Notes under the pieces: model-generated | Databases searched by the model: none | What the model saw: the letters and a program-made list of their open reading frames with translations, nothing else | What the model was told of the DNA's origin: nothing | Shown: one piece after another, positions 45,432 through 55,610 of the stretch | Numbering within the stretch: the stretch's first letter is position 1 | Layout of the letters: every line of letters begins with the position of its first letter | Position numbers and translations under genes: made by a program | Source: Acinetobacter halotolerans | GTDB lineage: Bacteria; Pseudomonadota; Gammaproteobacteria; Pseudomonadales; Moraxellaceae | Length of the DNA: 64,000 nucleotides | Direction: 5' to 3' | Assembly (NCBI RefSeq): GCF_004208515.1 | Contig: NZ_SGIM01000002.1 | Span: forward strand, 310,001 to 374,000

Positions 45432-45833
45432 ATGCGCATGTTACATACGATGCTACGTGTAGGTAATTTAGAACAATCTTTAAAGTTCTACACTGAGGTA
45501 CTTGGTATGAAATTGCTACGCCAACGCGACTATGAAGAAGGGCGTTTTACCCTTGCTTTTGTCGGCTATGGCGATGAAGAAAACAATACCGTACTTGAGT
45601 TAACTCATAATTGGGATACTTCGAGCTATGAGCTTGGTAATGCTTATGGACACATTGCGATTGGTGTAGAAGATGCTTATAAGGCATGTGACGATATTAA
45701 AGCGCGTGGTGGAAAGGTGGTGCGTGAAGCAGGTCCCATGAAGGGTGGCGTGACGGTTATCGCTTTTGTTGAAGACCCAGATGGTTATAAGATTGAGTTA
45801 ATTCAACAAGATCAAAATGCACGTAATAACTAA
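45432..45833 (+). CDS. gloA: Lactoylglutathione lyase (glyoxalase I)
   Basis: 133 aa, matching E. coli GloA (135). Metal ligands are in MLHTMLRVG (His5), VLELTHN (Glu), YGHIAIG (His) and GYKIELIQ (Glu). It isomerises the methylglyoxal-glutathione hemithioacetal to S-lactoylglutathione; the E. coli type uses nickel. It starts 2 nt after the ampG stop, so it is in the same transcript. Confidence 0.96.
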   Translation: MRMLHTMLRVGNLEQSLKFYTEVLGMKLLRQRDYEEGRFTLAFVGYGDEENNTVLELTHNWDTSSYELGNAYGHIAIGVEDAYKACDDIKARGGKVVREAGPMKGGVTVIAFVEDPDGYKIELIQQDQNARNN

Positions 45834-45972
45834 TTTGAATTCATCTTAAGCTGAAGATTTCTCATTTAAAAGCGCTAGCATTATTTATATAGCCCAGTAT
45901 GATATGTCGATCAAATGGTCAACAATATTGTATTGGGCTTTATTGTACTTAGTGGGTGAGTAGGAATAAGAT

Positions 45973-46941
45973 ATGTTCAAAATTTTGGCACTGGATCGTT
46001 TTACATTACTCTTGGTTGCGATGGTTGTACTTGCAACATTTTTACCAGTTTCAGGCCAGATTGCATCTTATTTTAATATTCTCACAACCGTTGCTATTGC
46101 AATACTTTTCTTCTTACACGGTGCAAAGTTGTCGCGTGAAGCTGTGGTTGAAGGCATGCTGCATTGGAAAATGCATGCTCTCGTCTTTGCGTTTACCTTT
46201 CTACTTTTCCCTGCAATTGGCCTCATGGCCCGACCGATCTTAGAGCCGCTTTTGGGACAGCAGTTGTATTGGGGTTTTCTGTTTATGTGCTTTCTGCCAT
46301 CAACAGTACAATCTTCGATTGCATTTACCTCGATGGCCAAAGGTAATGTCGCAGGTGCTGTGTGTAGTGCGTCATTTTCCAATATCATTGGTATGATTAT
46401 TACGCCTATTTTAGTCAGCTATTTTATTCTTGGACAAAGCCAACATGGTTTTGATCCAACCCAGTCGATTATCCAAATCACACTGTTATTATTAGTCCCA
46501 TTTATATTAGGTCAAATATTACGCCCTTATATTTTTCCTGCAATGCTCAAACGACCAAGTCTGGTCAAGGTATTTGATCAGGGCTCTATTCTAATGGTGG
46601 TTTATGGAGCGTTCAGCAGTGCTGTAGTTGCTGGGTTATGGCAGCAAGTCAGTGGTTTAACCTTATTGTATTTAATCCTTGCATGTTCAGTCTTGCTTAC
46701 CATTGTGATGCTATTGGCTTTTTATCTACCGAAATGGCTTGGTTTCAATCAAGCGGATCAAGCGACAATTTTCTTTTGTAGTTCAAAGAAGACTTTGGCG
46801 AGTGGGGTGCCTATGGCGCAAATTTTATTTATCGGACAACCTTTAGGCATGATTGTTTTGCCAATTATGATCTTTCATCAAATCCAGTTGATGGTTTGTG
46901 GAATAATTGCCAATCATTGGTCGAAAACACGACAAGAATAA
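45973..46941 (+). CDS. Bile acid:sodium symporter-family transporter (YfeH/PF13593 type)
   Basis: 322 aa with about nine to ten transmembrane helices. The block FFLHGAKLSREAVVEGMLHWKMHALVF (partial) and the later FCSSKKTLASGVPMA are typical of the prokaryotic SBF-like group, whose substrates are largely unknown organic anions. AGGAATAAG precedes the ATG. It is 139 nt after gloA and probably a separate unit. Confidence 0.9.
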   Translation: MFKILALDRFTLLLVAMVVLATFLPVSGQIASYFNILTTVAIAILFFLHGAKLSREAVVEGMLHWKMHALVFAFTFLLFPAIGLMARPILEPLLGQQLYWGFLFMCFLPSTVQSSIAFTSMAKGNVAGAVCSASFSNIIGMIITPILVSYFILGQSQHGFDPTQSIIQITLLLLVPFILGQILRPYIFPAMLKRPSLVKVFDQGSILMVVYGAFSSAVVAGLWQQVSGLTLLYLILACSVLLTIVMLLAFYLPKWLGFNQADQATIFFCSSKKTLASGVPMAQILFIGQPLGMIVLPIMIFHQIQLMVCGIIANHWSKTRQE

Positions 46942-46965
46942 TTCGCTAAATCTGTTTTGTTGGCG

Positions 46966-46971
46966 TATAAT
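46966..46971 (+). promoter_or_regulatory. Likely -10 element of rpmE
   Basis: TATAAT at 46966-46971 within GCGTATAATGC. The -35 region (about 46943-46948, TCGCTA) is poor. A start near 46978 gives rpmE an unusually long leader of about 160 nt. Confidence 0.5.
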
Positions 46972-47139
46972 GCTCGGCACTTGTTGGCTTTGCTCTGACC
47001 TTTAGAGTCTCGGTGAGTCAAAAGAAATGGTCTGTTGTGGTGTTGATCTGCAAGTTTAAAACACTTTGCTTTCCTCATATTGAGAGTGATCAATTGCGAT
47101 AACAGCTTAAGCCTTTCTTACTAATTAGGAGCATCGAGC

Positions 47140-47364
47140 ATGCGCGCCGATATTCATCCAAAATACCAAACTCTAGTTGCTACTTGTTCATGTGGTAACG
47201 TTATTGAAACTAAATCTGCTTTAGGTAAAGAAACACTTTATCTAGACGTATGTTCAGCTTGCCACCCATTCTATACTGGTAAACAAAAGAATGTGGATAC
47301 AGGCGGCCGTATCGACAAATTCAAACAACGTTTTTCTGGTATGTCACGTTCTATCAAACGTTAA
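47140..47364 (+). CDS. rpmE: 50S ribosomal protein L31
   Basis: 74 aa. It has the zinc-type (C+) cysteine pattern: C16-x-C18 in TCSCGN and C38-x2-C41 in [13 protein letters not shown]31 bridges the large and small ribosomal subunits. GGAG lies 11 nt before the ATG. The leader is about 160 nt long, and a strong terminator follows, so it is a single-gene unit. Confidence 0.97.
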   Translation: MRADIHPKYQTLVATCSCGNVIETKSALGKETLYLDVCSACHPFYTGKQKNVDTGGRIDKFKQRFSGMSRSIKR

Positions 47365-47376
47365 TATCAAGAAAAC

Positions 47377-47407
47377 AAAAAAACGGGCGATATGCCCGTT
47401 TTTTTTT
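47377..47407 (+). terminator. Terminator of rpmE
   Basis: ACGGGC / GCCCGT stem with a 5-nt loop, seven A before and nine T after: a textbook intrinsic terminator. Confidence 0.9.
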
Positions 47408-47473
47408 ATGATCATAAATTAGATGTAGGGGCGTATTGACTACGCCCGATGATCATTTTCTTACATATCGTGT

Positions 47474-49564
47474 TTATTGATCTTGTACATCCGTTAAGCG
47501 ATCAAGTTTCTTCTGAAAATAATTACCTTGTAAGAAACGACTCTCTACATTCCACGCATTTGCAAATAAGTTCATATCATTTAATTCAGTTAAGAATATT
47601 TCAACAGGTTTCTGAGCAATAAAATGCAGCACCTTTTCTTGCAAGGCTCCTATATCTTTATCTGATACAAGCATTTTCGATAATGTTGGGTGGAAGCTCA
47701 CATATTGGGTGTCAATTTGCTGAAGAATTGTATCGCTATAAAGAGAATCACCAAAGCCACGAATCGACACTTCAGCTCCATATTGACGGAGTAAAGCAAT
47801 TTGCGGCTGAGCGTGTGATAGGTTTTGTTGTAGTGCTTGCTCGGAGAACTGCAAAATGATTGGATGGGCTTGTTTACTTCCAATAATGGTGAGTAATTTT
47901 GCAACTAGTTCAGGAAGTTTTTTATCACTTAATAAAATGTGATGATTTAGATTGATAATCAGTTTTGCTTTTGGATATTGGGTAATGAAATTATGTAATT
48001 GTTTACATGCTTCTACCAATATCCAGCGGTCTAATTGAACCGATAGCTCAGGATCATCTTTTAAATCAGCAAGATCACTTAAATCTTGCCATTGATTATT
48101 GTGAATAAAGCCACTTGAAACTTCATAAGTATGCGTATATTGATCTTGTTTATCATAGGTTTGTTGATATTTAAGATGAATATCACCGGTATCTAATTTC
48201 TGTTTCAGCTCTTGTAATAGGCTAATTTGAACCGTTTTTGGAATATGTTCAGTGGTTAAACCGATATTGGTATCAATCTTAGGGGTGTTAAAGACAGGTA
48301 ATGCCTGTAAGAATGCTTTAGAGAGGATGCGCTCAAAATGGGCTTCATCAGGAATCTGTTTGGTCAGTTCGCAATAGCCTAATTTTAAATGTAAAGGGAA
48401 GTTATATTGTTCCGTGACTAGCAATTGAGGCTTTTGCAAACCATTTAGACTGATCAATAACGAGTTCAATACCACTTTGGATTCTGCTTGGAATAAAGCC
48501 ACATAAAGTGCGGTATCAACTTGATATACAGGAACACTCACTTGCTCTTTAATAAAGTTTGGAATATTAGAGAAATAGGCTTTTGTCGCGTGCCAATCCT
48601 TTTGGAAAACTTCATTTGGACAGTTGTTTAGACTAAACAACACCAGTGCATTGGCATTGGCTGGCTGGTTTGCGAGTTGTCGATTAATTTGCTGTAATGC
48701 AGTAAATAAGCTCGAACTTTTTTCGGTCGGTGTTGTGTTTGGAGTCGCGGCTACCGATTGATGTGTTGATTCACATTCAATATTGAGTTGGATTTCATCT
48801 TCATTGCCAGAAGGGAGGAATTCAATTTGTAGCGGATTATTTTTTATGATTGGATTCTGGGTGCGCAGTTCAAAACGTGCTTGTTCAAACTGTCCCTGCG
48901 AAATTTTCTTAAAACGTAATTTAAACTGACTTAAATCTTCAGGTTGTAAAACATCGAGAATTGGTAAACCAACTAGATCGTCTGCGCTGTCAAAGCCAAA
49001 TAGTGTTGCATATTCGGCATTTACTTCGATATGAATGCCTTCTTGTAAGATCGCAACGGCTTTGTGGCTCTCGGCAACCAGAGATTGTGCTTGGGTTTGA
49101 GCTGCTTCTAACTCACTCAACAAACGATGTTCAGCTTGAACCAAACGACTGTAAGAAAGTGTACGAACAATGTTGATGTAAAACTTTTCAGGTGATTCGA
49201 GATTCAAGACATCATAAATCCCTTTATGAATATAAGACTGATATTGATCGGTCTGATAATCATCTGGCTCAAGTAGTAAAACAGGTAAGCTAGGCTGTGC
49301 TGATGCTTGAATGAGCGATAGGGTTTGTTCAATTTTCAGATCGTATGCACGGCCAAAAATCACAATATCCCAAGCTAAATTCAATTGTTTTTCAAATGCT
49401 TTAAGATCATCTAATAAGGTGGCTTGAATTTGATGATCTTGAGCCGCAAATAATGCCGAAATTTGATTATACCGTAATTGATTATCATCAATGATGAGTA
49501 AACGAGTTTCAGTCCGTTTTAGTTTTTTAGAGAGTAAAGAATTTCTCACTTCAATGCTTCCCAT
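47474..49564 (-). CDS. FimX-like REC-PAS-GGDEF-EAL protein with degenerate c-di-GMP sites
   Basis: 696 aa, nearly the length of P. aeruginosa FimX (691), a c-di-GMP receptor that controls type IV pili and twitching. Domains: receiver-like (about 20-135, LLIIDDNQLRYNQ), coiled coil (140-165), PAS (about 165-245), a diverged GGDEF-like region (about 275-430) and a C-terminal EAL domain (about 440-690). The EAL motif reads EVSSG and the GGDEF motif is not recognisable, so it is likely a binding protein rather than an enzyme. It overlaps the upstream gene by 19 nt, which implies a joint role. Confidence 0.85.
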   Translation of the reverse strand: MGSIEVRNSLLSKKLKRTETRLLIIDDNQLRYNQISALFAAQDHQIQATLLDDLKAFEKQLNLAWDIVIFGRAYDLKIEQTLSLIQASAQPSLPVLLLEPDDYQTDQYQSYIHKGIYDVLNLESPEKFYINIVRTLSYSRLVQAEHRLLSELEAAQTQAQSLVAESHKAVAILQEGIHIEVNAEYATLFGFDSADDLVGLPILDVLQPEDLSQFKLRFKKISQGQFEQARFELRTQNPIIKNNPLQIEFLPSGNEDEIQLNIECESTHQSVAATPNTTPTEKSSSLFTALQQINRQLANQPANANALVLFSLNNCPNEVFQKDWHATKAYFSNIPNFIKEQVSVPVYQVDTALYVALFQAESKVVLNSLLISLNGLQKPQLLVTEQYNFPLHLKLGYCELTKQIPDEAHFERILSKAFLQALPVFNTPKIDTNIGLTTEHIPKTVQISLLQELKQKLDTGDIHLKYQQTYDKQDQYTHTYEVSSGFIHNNQWQDLSDLADLKDDPELSVQLDRWILVEACKQLHNFITQYPKAKLIINLNHHILLSDKKLPELVAKLLTIIGSKQAHPIILQFSEQALQQNLSHAQPQIALLRQYGAEVSIRGFGDSLYSDTILQQIDTQYVSFHPTLSKMLVSDKDIGALQEKVLHFIAQKPVEIFLTELNDMNLFANAWNVESRFLQGNYFQKKLDRLTDVQDQ

Positions 49565-51300
49565 AAGTCTTGATCAATTTTATCTAGATTTTTTTGTGCC
49601 ATAAACTTACGAAGAACGGGTTGTTCTTCCTCATTCAGTAGTTCAAATTCAAATTGAACAAAACTTTGGGTAATTAGTTGTGCGTTTAATAAATACACTT
49701 TTACTTCCTCTTTCCCCAATCTCAAATGAACAGCTTGGTGTTCCCGAAAAATTTGTGAACCTGGTAATATTAAAGTTGTTTTGGTTTCATCCAAATTTTG
49801 ATTTTTTAATAAAAGCGCTGGATGATAATTACTGATATGTCGATCCGCTTGAATACGCGCAGCACAAGGGAAAATTTCTTGTGCAAGCACTTCTAAACCC
49901 AATTCTAAGCTTTTCTCAGTAGACTGTTTGAGCCAGCGAATCACACCACCACGCCAATGGCCATGAGAGGTTTCTTTAACGAGAATATATTCACCTGTTC
50001 TTAAGTTTTTAGGTGCATCTCCAGACCACTTTATACGATAACCATTGACACTAATGTCCAGTATATCTGCTTGATATACCGTTTTACTTTCACGGTTTAA
50101 ACGTTGAATTGCAGACTCTTGATTATCTGTTGTGTTCTTTTTATCCCAAGCTGACATGAACCTTGATTCATTCTGTAGCCCATAACTATGATCTAGAAAT
50201 AATGTTTCTGAAAAGTTCTTCGCTTTGGACAGGTAAAAATGTGCGGTCAAAAGACCAAAACAAATATGTAGCTGAGCATTATATTCATAACGCTCATGGC
50301 GACGCTCCGCGATCGTTCCTAGAATTGTCTGCACATGAAATTTTAAAGCAGGAGTGAGATAGACTTTTTCGTTTTTGGACACATATTCCGCATTTTTATG
50401 TAGGGTTGCAGTGACATGATCCAATAGGCTATGCGTACTAATAAAAATGTTCGGTAGAAAACCTGAACTTTGCTTTTTATTATAAATCGGTGGGTGATCT
50501 TTACTTGTGTCGACCACATATTTGGTTAAGTCTGTTTCTTTGGGTAGAATTTGAACCATCTTCGCCCAGTCAAAACTACACTGGAACAGCGCTTGTATTT
50601 CAGATTGGCGTATTTGATTGGTATTAAAAATATCCATCAAAATGAGCTGGGCGTAAGCTTGGGAAATATTGCCCAATGAACTCGATGTACCATGAACTTG
50701 ATCTAAGTTGGTATGGTGATATCTATGTGTAACAGCGGCATCATAGAGTTGATGTGCGATGAGCCATTGTCCTGCAACGGGTTCACTATACAACATATGT
50801 TGTTGGTATAAGAGTTGGGTCAGTTGTTGTAAAGATTGGAAGGTTGCCAGTGTTCTCGCTGTCTGCAAATTCTTCTTTTGATTGAGTGCAAATATCGAGA
50901 ACTTCTGCTGGTCTAGCTGTTCATTGCTACGACGTACAATATTGATATAAACCGCTGCAAAGTAGCAGCGTAATAGCATCGCGAGTTCAATGATATGTTC
51001 ATTGCGATCAGAGCTAATCACACCTTGATTGAAAAAATTCTTTTCTAAACTGCCTAAAACATTTTCGATGGTCGGGTGTAAGACTTGGACTAAGTCAAAA
51101 CGCAAGGTTTCCGAACATTCTAACTCGCTGAGTTCTAATAAAGCGGCAAAGAGTGCTTTGGATGTATCACCTAATTGCATGATGGATAGATTGGAAATCC
51201 ATTCATTCAAACTTTTGGTGTTTGTGTCACAAAAACTCAGTTTGTCCCGTCTTAGTACAGTTGGAATTTGAAAAATATCCGAAAAAGCTGTGTTCATCAT
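49546..51300 (-). CDS. PilZ-like domain protein paired with the FimX-like protein
   Basis: About 584 aa from ATG 51300; the longer frame from 51363 would overlap epmB by 50 nt. The N-terminal 400 residues are helical and of no family I recognise. The C-terminal part (about 415-500) resembles PilZ: a basic RESKT stretch, then DILDISVNGYRIKWSG (D-x-S-x-x-G), which in PilZ proteins binds c-di-GMP. An N-terminal RxxxR is not clearly present. The overlap with the FimX-like gene suggests a shared c-di-GMP/pilus pathway; this is inferred. Confidence 0.7.
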   Translation of the reverse strand: MMNTAFSDIFQIPTVLRRDKLSFCDTNTKSLNEWISNLSIMQLGDTSKALFAALLELSELECSETLRFDLVQVLHPTIENVLGSLEKNFFNQGVISSDRNEHIIELAMLLRCYFAAVYINIVRRSNEQLDQQKFSIFALNQKKNLQTARTLATFQSLQQLTQLLYQQHMLYSEPVAGQWLIAHQLYDAAVTHRYHHTNLDQVHGTSSSLGNISQAYAQLILMDIFNTNQIRQSEIQALFQCSFDWAKMVQILPKETDLTKYVVDTSKDHPPIYNKKQSSGFLPNIFISTHSLLDHVTATLHKNAEYVSKNEKVYLTPALKFHVQTILGTIAERRHERYEYNAQLHICFGLLTAHFYLSKAKNFSETLFLDHSYGLQNESRFMSAWDKKNTTDNQESAIQRLNRESKTVYQADILDISVNGYRIKWSGDAPKNLRTGEYILVKETSHGHWRGGVIRWLKQSTEKSLELGLEVLAQEIFPCAARIQADRHISNYHPALLLKNQNLDETKTTLILPGSQIFREHQAVHLRLGKEEVKVYLLNAQLITQSFVQFEFELLNEEEQPVLRKFMAQKNLDKIDQDLWEALK

Positions 51301-51313
51301 TGTGTTATCAATC

Positions 51314-52330
51314 TCAGAATGTTTGAGCCCCAAAAAGCGGTGTTTTATTTTTTTCGCCCGCAATTTCCCTCACAAGTTTTGGAACTAAATATCCCGGTAA
51401 ACTTGCTAATACATCACTGTATATATGGTCTATCTCTGAAGACCTTAAATCAAAATGTTGAGCACCTTTGACTTTATCTAAAACATGCAGGTAATACGGC
51501 ATTACTCTTGCTTCAAATAACCGGCTACTCAACTCAGTCAACGTTTTTGCAGAATCATTCACACCTTTGAGTAAAACCGCCTGATTCAACACGGTAATAT
51601 GATGCAATGATAACTGTAATAACTTTGAGCAAGTGTAATCATCAAGCTCAGCTGCGTGATTTGAGTGTACCACTACTATTATGCGTAGCCTACTGTTTTT
51701 TAAAATAGAAATCAGCTCTTTATCGACACGGTTGGGGATAACAATCGGAACACGTGAATGAATTCTCAGTATTTTAATTTGAGGGAGAGATGCTAGACGT
51801 TCTAGCCATAAAGCGAGTTTTCGGTTGCTGAGGGTGAGTGGATCACCGCCACTTAAAATGACTTCATTGATCTTCGGATTTTGCTCAATGTACTGCTTAA
51901 TATTTATCCAATCATCATTTTTAGGCAGATTTTCTTGATATGGAAAATGACGGCGAAAACAATAGCGACAGTGAATCGCACATGCGCCCGTTAAAGTGAG
52001 TAAAAACCGTGATTGGTATTTGTGTAAAACACCTGCCATTTGGTTGGCGGCTTCTTCACCTAATGGGTCGGTAACGAAGGCTGGATGTTCTTCAAGTTCT
52101 AAATGGTGTGGTAAAACTTGCAGTAATAACGGGTCTAAAGGATCGCCAATGTTCATTTTCCCGACGAATGCACGAGGAACACGTAATTTGAACTGCTCAG
52201 AGGCGAGGATTGCCCCAGATAATAACTGTTCGGTAGATAGCTCAAGCAGATTTAACAGCTCTAAAGGATCGGTAATTAGATCACTGAGTTGTGATTGCCA
52301 GTTTTTCTCTTGATGTAAATAGTTTATCAT
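51314..52330 (-). CDS. epmB: EF-P beta-lysylation protein EpmB (lysine 2,3-aminomutase family)
   Basis: 338 aa radical-SAM enzyme. The [4Fe-4S] motif CAIHCRYC is present, followed by RRHFPYQEN and the ILSGGDPL SAM block. The PLP lysine would be in the C-terminal domain. It converts (S)-alpha-lysine to (R)-beta-lysine for modification of Lys34 on elongation factor P. The gene is divergent from efp across 86 bp, a common arrangement; epmA is not in this window. Confidence 0.95.
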   Translation of the reverse strand: MINYLHQEKNWQSQLSDLITDPLELLNLLELSTEQLLSGAILASEQFKLRVPRAFVGKMNIGDPLDPLLLQVLPHHLELEEHPAFVTDPLGEEAANQMAGVLHKYQSRFLLTLTGACAIHCRYCFRRHFPYQENLPKNDDWINIKQYIEQNPKINEVILSGGDPLTLSNRKLALWLERLASLPQIKILRIHSRVPIVIPNRVDKELISILKNSRLRIIVVVHSNHAAELDDYTCSKLLQLSLHHITVLNQAVLLKGVNDSAKTLTELSSRLFEARVMPYYLHVLDKVKGAQHFDLRSSEIDHIYSDVLASLPGYLVPKLVREIAGEKNKTPLFGAQTF

Positions 52331-52416
52331 GCCATACGTAAAAATAGTGTTAGCCGCAGCTGTTTGCCTAGTCTAGCATTAATAGATTTGAGTTTTAAGT
52401 TTGGAGTGCGCCTTTC

Positions 52417-52986
52417 ATGGCCTATTATTCTACAAATGATTTTAAAGCAGGCCTTAAGGTTATGCTTGATGGTAACCCATGTTCAATCATGGAAAATGAA
52501 TATGTGAAACCAGGTAAAGGTCAAGCATTTAACCGCGTAAAATTGCGTAATTTACGTTCTGGTAAAGTATTAGAAAAAACGTTTAAATCAGGCGATTCTT
52601 TGGAAGCGGCTGATATTGTAGAAGTTGAAATGGATTACCTCTACAACGATGGCGAACTTTGGAATTTCATGGATCCTGTCTCTTTCGAGCAAATCGCTGC
52701 AGATAAAACTGCGATGGGTGATGCTGCGAAATGGTTAAAAGACGACTCAAATGAAAAATGTACCATTATGTTATTTAATGGCGTACCTTTGACCGTAAGC
52801 CCACCTAACTTCGTGGTTCTTAAAATCATTGAAACTGATCCAGGTGTACGTGGTGATACTTCTGGCGGTGGTGGTAAACCTGCTAAATTAGAAACAGGTG
52901 CTGTGGTACGTGTTCCGTTATTCGTACAGCAAGAAGAAAGCGTTCGTGTAGACACCCGTACTGGTGATTATTTAGAACGTGCATAA
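52417..52986 (+). CDS. efp: Elongation factor P
   Basis: 189 aa, normal length. The modification site Lys34 is in KPGKGQAF, as in E. coli where EpmA/EpmB attach beta-lysine. The KOW-like N-terminal domain and two OB domains are complete, ending [15 protein letters not shown] relieves ribosome stalling at polyproline. It is divergent from epmB and followed by a strong terminator. Confidence 0.98.
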   Translation: MAYYSTNDFKAGLKVMLDGNPCSIMENEYVKPGKGQAFNRVKLRNLRSGKVLEKTFKSGDSLEAADIVEVEMDYLYNDGELWNFMDPVSFEQIAADKTAMGDAAKWLKDDSNEKCTIMLFNGVPLTVSPPNFVVLKIIETDPGVRGDTSGGGGKPAKLETGAVVRVPLFVQQEESVRVDTRTGDYLERA

Positions 52987-53010
52987 TCGAATCTAACGAT
53001 AAGATTATCG

Positions 53011-53039
53011 AAGGGATGATGAAAATCATCCCTTTTTTT
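53011..53039 (+). terminator. Terminator of efp
   Basis: AAGGGATGAT / ATCATCCCTT with a GAAA tetraloop and a run of T: strong intrinsic terminator. Confidence 0.9.
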
Positions 53040-53166
53040 ATGCCAAAGTATTAGATAAATCATCTTTTAAAAACGATAAACTTACGAAGATATTTCCGAA
53101 GAGAAAATATAGGTATGGAAAGCCATGTAACAACTAACGAAAAGTTATGTATTTGAGAGGTTCTGA

Positions 53167-55269
53167 ATGGAAACAACACAAACAAAATCATCGCTTCCCT
53201 CCAAACTTTTATGGAGTTTGGTTGCCATTGTAGGCGCTATCTCATTTGGGATACTCGCAGTGAGTCGAGGTGAACATGTCAATGCAGTTTGGCTGGTCCT
53301 TGCTGCGGTGTGTGTGTATAGCATTGCTTATCGGTTCTATAGTTTATTTATCGCGACTAAAGTTTTTGAGTTAAACCCTAAACGGTTGACCCCAGCGCAT
53401 CGCTTGAATGATGGTCTGGACTATGTGCCAACCAATAAATACGTTTTATTTGGTCACCACTTTGCCGCAATTGCAGGTGCAGGACCGTTAGTTGGACCTA
53501 TTCTAGCCGCACAAATGGGGTATTTACCTGGAACAATTTGGCTGTTAGTGGGTGTGGTCATCGCAGGTGCAGTACAAGATTTCTTGGTGTTATTCATCTC
53601 TACCAGACGCGACGGTCGTTCATTGGGTGAAATGGCAAAACAGGAATTAGGCACTTTTGCTGGTGTGATCGTCATGCTGGGTACGTTAGGCGTGATGGTG
53701 ATTATCCTTGCTGTATTGGCCTTAGTCGTGGTTAAAGCACTCGCCGAAAGTCCATGGGGGGTATTTAGTATTGCGGCAACCATTCCAATCGCACTGTTCA
53801 TGGGCATATACATGCGCTATCTGCGCCCCGGGAAAATTGCAGAGGTTTCGATTATCGGCTTTGTCCTGATGATGGCGGCAATTGTATTTGGTGGCGATGT
53901 TGCAAAACATCCTTATTGGGGTGAGTTTTTTACCTTAACTGGAACGCAACTAACGTGGGGACTGATAATCTATGGCTTTATTGCCTCAGTGTTACCCGTT
54001 TGGTTGTTATTGGCACCACGTGATTATCTCTCTACATTCCTTAAAATTGGTGTGATCGCAGGTCTTGCAGTCGGTATTTTATTTGCGATGCCTGAGTTAA
54101 AAATGCCAGCAGTGACGCATTTTGTCGATGGAACAGGTCCTGTTTTTTCTGGAAGTTTATTTCCTTTCTTATTTATTACCATTGCTTGTGGTGCGATTTC
54201 AGGTTTCCATGCCTTGGTTGCTTCAGGTACAACCCCAAAACTGGTTGATAACGAAGTCAATATTCGTGTGATTGGCTATGGCGGTATGTTGATGGAATCA
54301 TTCGTCGGTATTATGGCGATGATTTGTGCCACTGTTTTAGATCCGGGTATTTATTTTGCCATTAACGCACCAGCAGCAGTTTTGGGAACAAGTGTTGAAA
54401 CTGCTGCGGAAGCGGTACGAAATTTAGGTTTTGTGGTAACCCCTGAAATGTTGACTGTGTTGGCACACGAAGTGGGGGAAAGCTCGATTTTATCGCGTAC
54501 AGGCGGCGCACCAACCTTTGCAATTGGTATGGCGCATATCATCTCTGAAATTTTTAATAATCGTTCGATGATGGCATTTTGGTATCACTTTGCGATTTTA
54601 TTTGAAGCTTTATTTATTTTAACAGCGGTAGATGCGGGTACACGTGCATGTCGTTTCATGGTGCAAGATACGGTGGGTATCGTTGTTCCAGCAGTGAAAA
54701 ACTCAAGTTCATTCGTTGGGAACTTAATCGGAACGTTTGTTGCGGTTGCAGGTTGGGGGTACTTTGTCTATCAAGGTGTGGTTGACCCTCTAGGTGGTAT
54801 CAATTCTTTATGGCCTTTATTTGGTATCGGTAACCAGATCCTTGCATCGATGGCATTGATTTTAGGTACGGTTATTCTATTTAAAATGAAAAAAGAAAAA
54901 TATGTTTGGGTTACGATTGTACCGACTGTTTTCTTGATCATTACTTCAATGACCGCTGGATGGCAAAAGATTTTCCATGACAATCCTAAAATTGGTTTCC
55001 TTGCTCAAGCCAATCGTTTCTCGGATGCGATTGCACGTGGTGAAGTACTTGCTCCAGCAAAATCTGTGGCTGAGATGCAGACTATTGTATTGTCAAATCA
55101 GATTAATGCAGGGTTGTGCGCGTTCTTTATGATTGTTGCAATTGTGATGATAATTGCCTCGATTGGCGCGATTCGTAGAGCCTTGGCAAGTCCAACACCA
55201 ACAGCCAATGAAGCACCTGCGGTCTATACCGAAACGCCGATGACTGCAAATAGTATCAAAGGAGAGTGA
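53167..55269 (+). CDS. cstA: Carbon starvation protein A (CstA), pyruvate/peptide transporter
   Basis: 700 aa with about 16-18 transmembrane helices. The family blocks HHFAAIAGAGPLVGPILAAQ (partial), QDFLVLFISTRRDGRSLG and GFHALVASGTTPKL are present. E. coli CstA and BtsT import pyruvate; a peptide role has also been proposed. GAGAGG precedes the ATG. The stop overlaps or abuts the start of the small YbdD-like gene, as in other bacteria. Confidence 0.95.
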   Translation: METTQTKSSLPSKLLWSLVAIVGAISFGILAVSRGEHVNAVWLVLAAVCVYSIAYRFYSLFIATKVFELNPKRLTPAHRLNDGLDYVPTNKYVLFGHHFAAIAGAGPLVGPILAAQMGYLPGTIWLLVGVVIAGAVQDFLVLFISTRRDGRSLGEMAKQELGTFAGVIVMLGTLGVMVIILAVLALVVVKALAESPWGVFSIAATIPIALFMGIYMRYLRPGKIAEVSIIGFVLMMAAIVFGGDVAKHPYWGEFFTLTGTQLTWGLIIYGFIASVLPVWLLLAPRDYLSTFLKIGVIAGLAVGILFAMPELKMPAVTHFVDGTGPVFSGSLFPFLFITIACGAISGFHALVASGTTPKLVDNEVNIRVIGYGGMLMESFVGIMAMICATVLDPGIYFAINAPAAVLGTSVETAAEAVRNLGFVVTPEMLTVLAHEVGESSILSRTGGAPTFAIGMAHIISEIFNNRSMMAFWYHFAILFEALFILTAVDAGTRACRFMVQDTVGIVVPAVKNSSSFVGNLIGTFVAVAGWGYFVYQGVVDPLGGINSLWPLFGIGNQILASMALILGTVILFKMKKEKYVWVTIVPTVFLIITSMTAGWQKIFHDNPKIGFLAQANRFSDAIARGEVLAPAKSVAEMQTIVLSNQINAGLCAFFMIVAIVMIIASIGAIRRALASPTPTANEAPAVYTETPMTANSIKGE

Positions 55270-55271
55270 TG

Positions 55272-55574
55272 ATGGATTTTAAAATTGCTCGTAAAGGAAG
55301 TGCAGTGATTGTGAAGATCATTAAATTCACCATCATGTCGCAAAAACATTTGTTATTGTCACCAAGAAACTGGTCGAAAATCGCGGTTTTATGGCAGCAT
55401 TTGCAACAGAGTTTTCGTTTAATGGTCGGTGTACCTGACTATGAAAATTATGTGCAACATATGAAAACACACCATCCAGATTTAACCCCAATGGATGCTA
55501 AAACTTTTTATCGTCACTGTGTAGATTCGCGCTATCCAAGTGCGGGCGGTGGGATGAAGAAATGCCCTTGTTAG
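55272..55574 (+). CDS. YbdD/YjiX-family small protein, CstA partner
   Basis: 100 aa. The core GVPDYENYVQHMKTHHPDLTPM, then the RYPSAGGGMKKCPC tail, match YbdD/YjiX, a 65-aa protein always found next to cstA/btsT. Here it carries an N-terminal extension of about 45 basic residues. Starts at 55269 or 55272 both follow GGAGAG; ATG 55272 has the better spacing. The family is needed for full activity of the pyruvate transporter in some bacteria; the mechanism is unclear. Confidence 0.88.
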   Translation: MDFKIARKGSAVIVKIIKFTIMSQKHLLLSPRNWSKIAVLWQHLQQSFRLMVGVPDYENYVQHMKTHHPDLTPMDAKTFYRHCVDSRYPSAGGGMKKCPC

Positions 55575-55610
55575 AAATAGAAATTATTTGATTTCTTTGA
55601 AAAAAATCTA

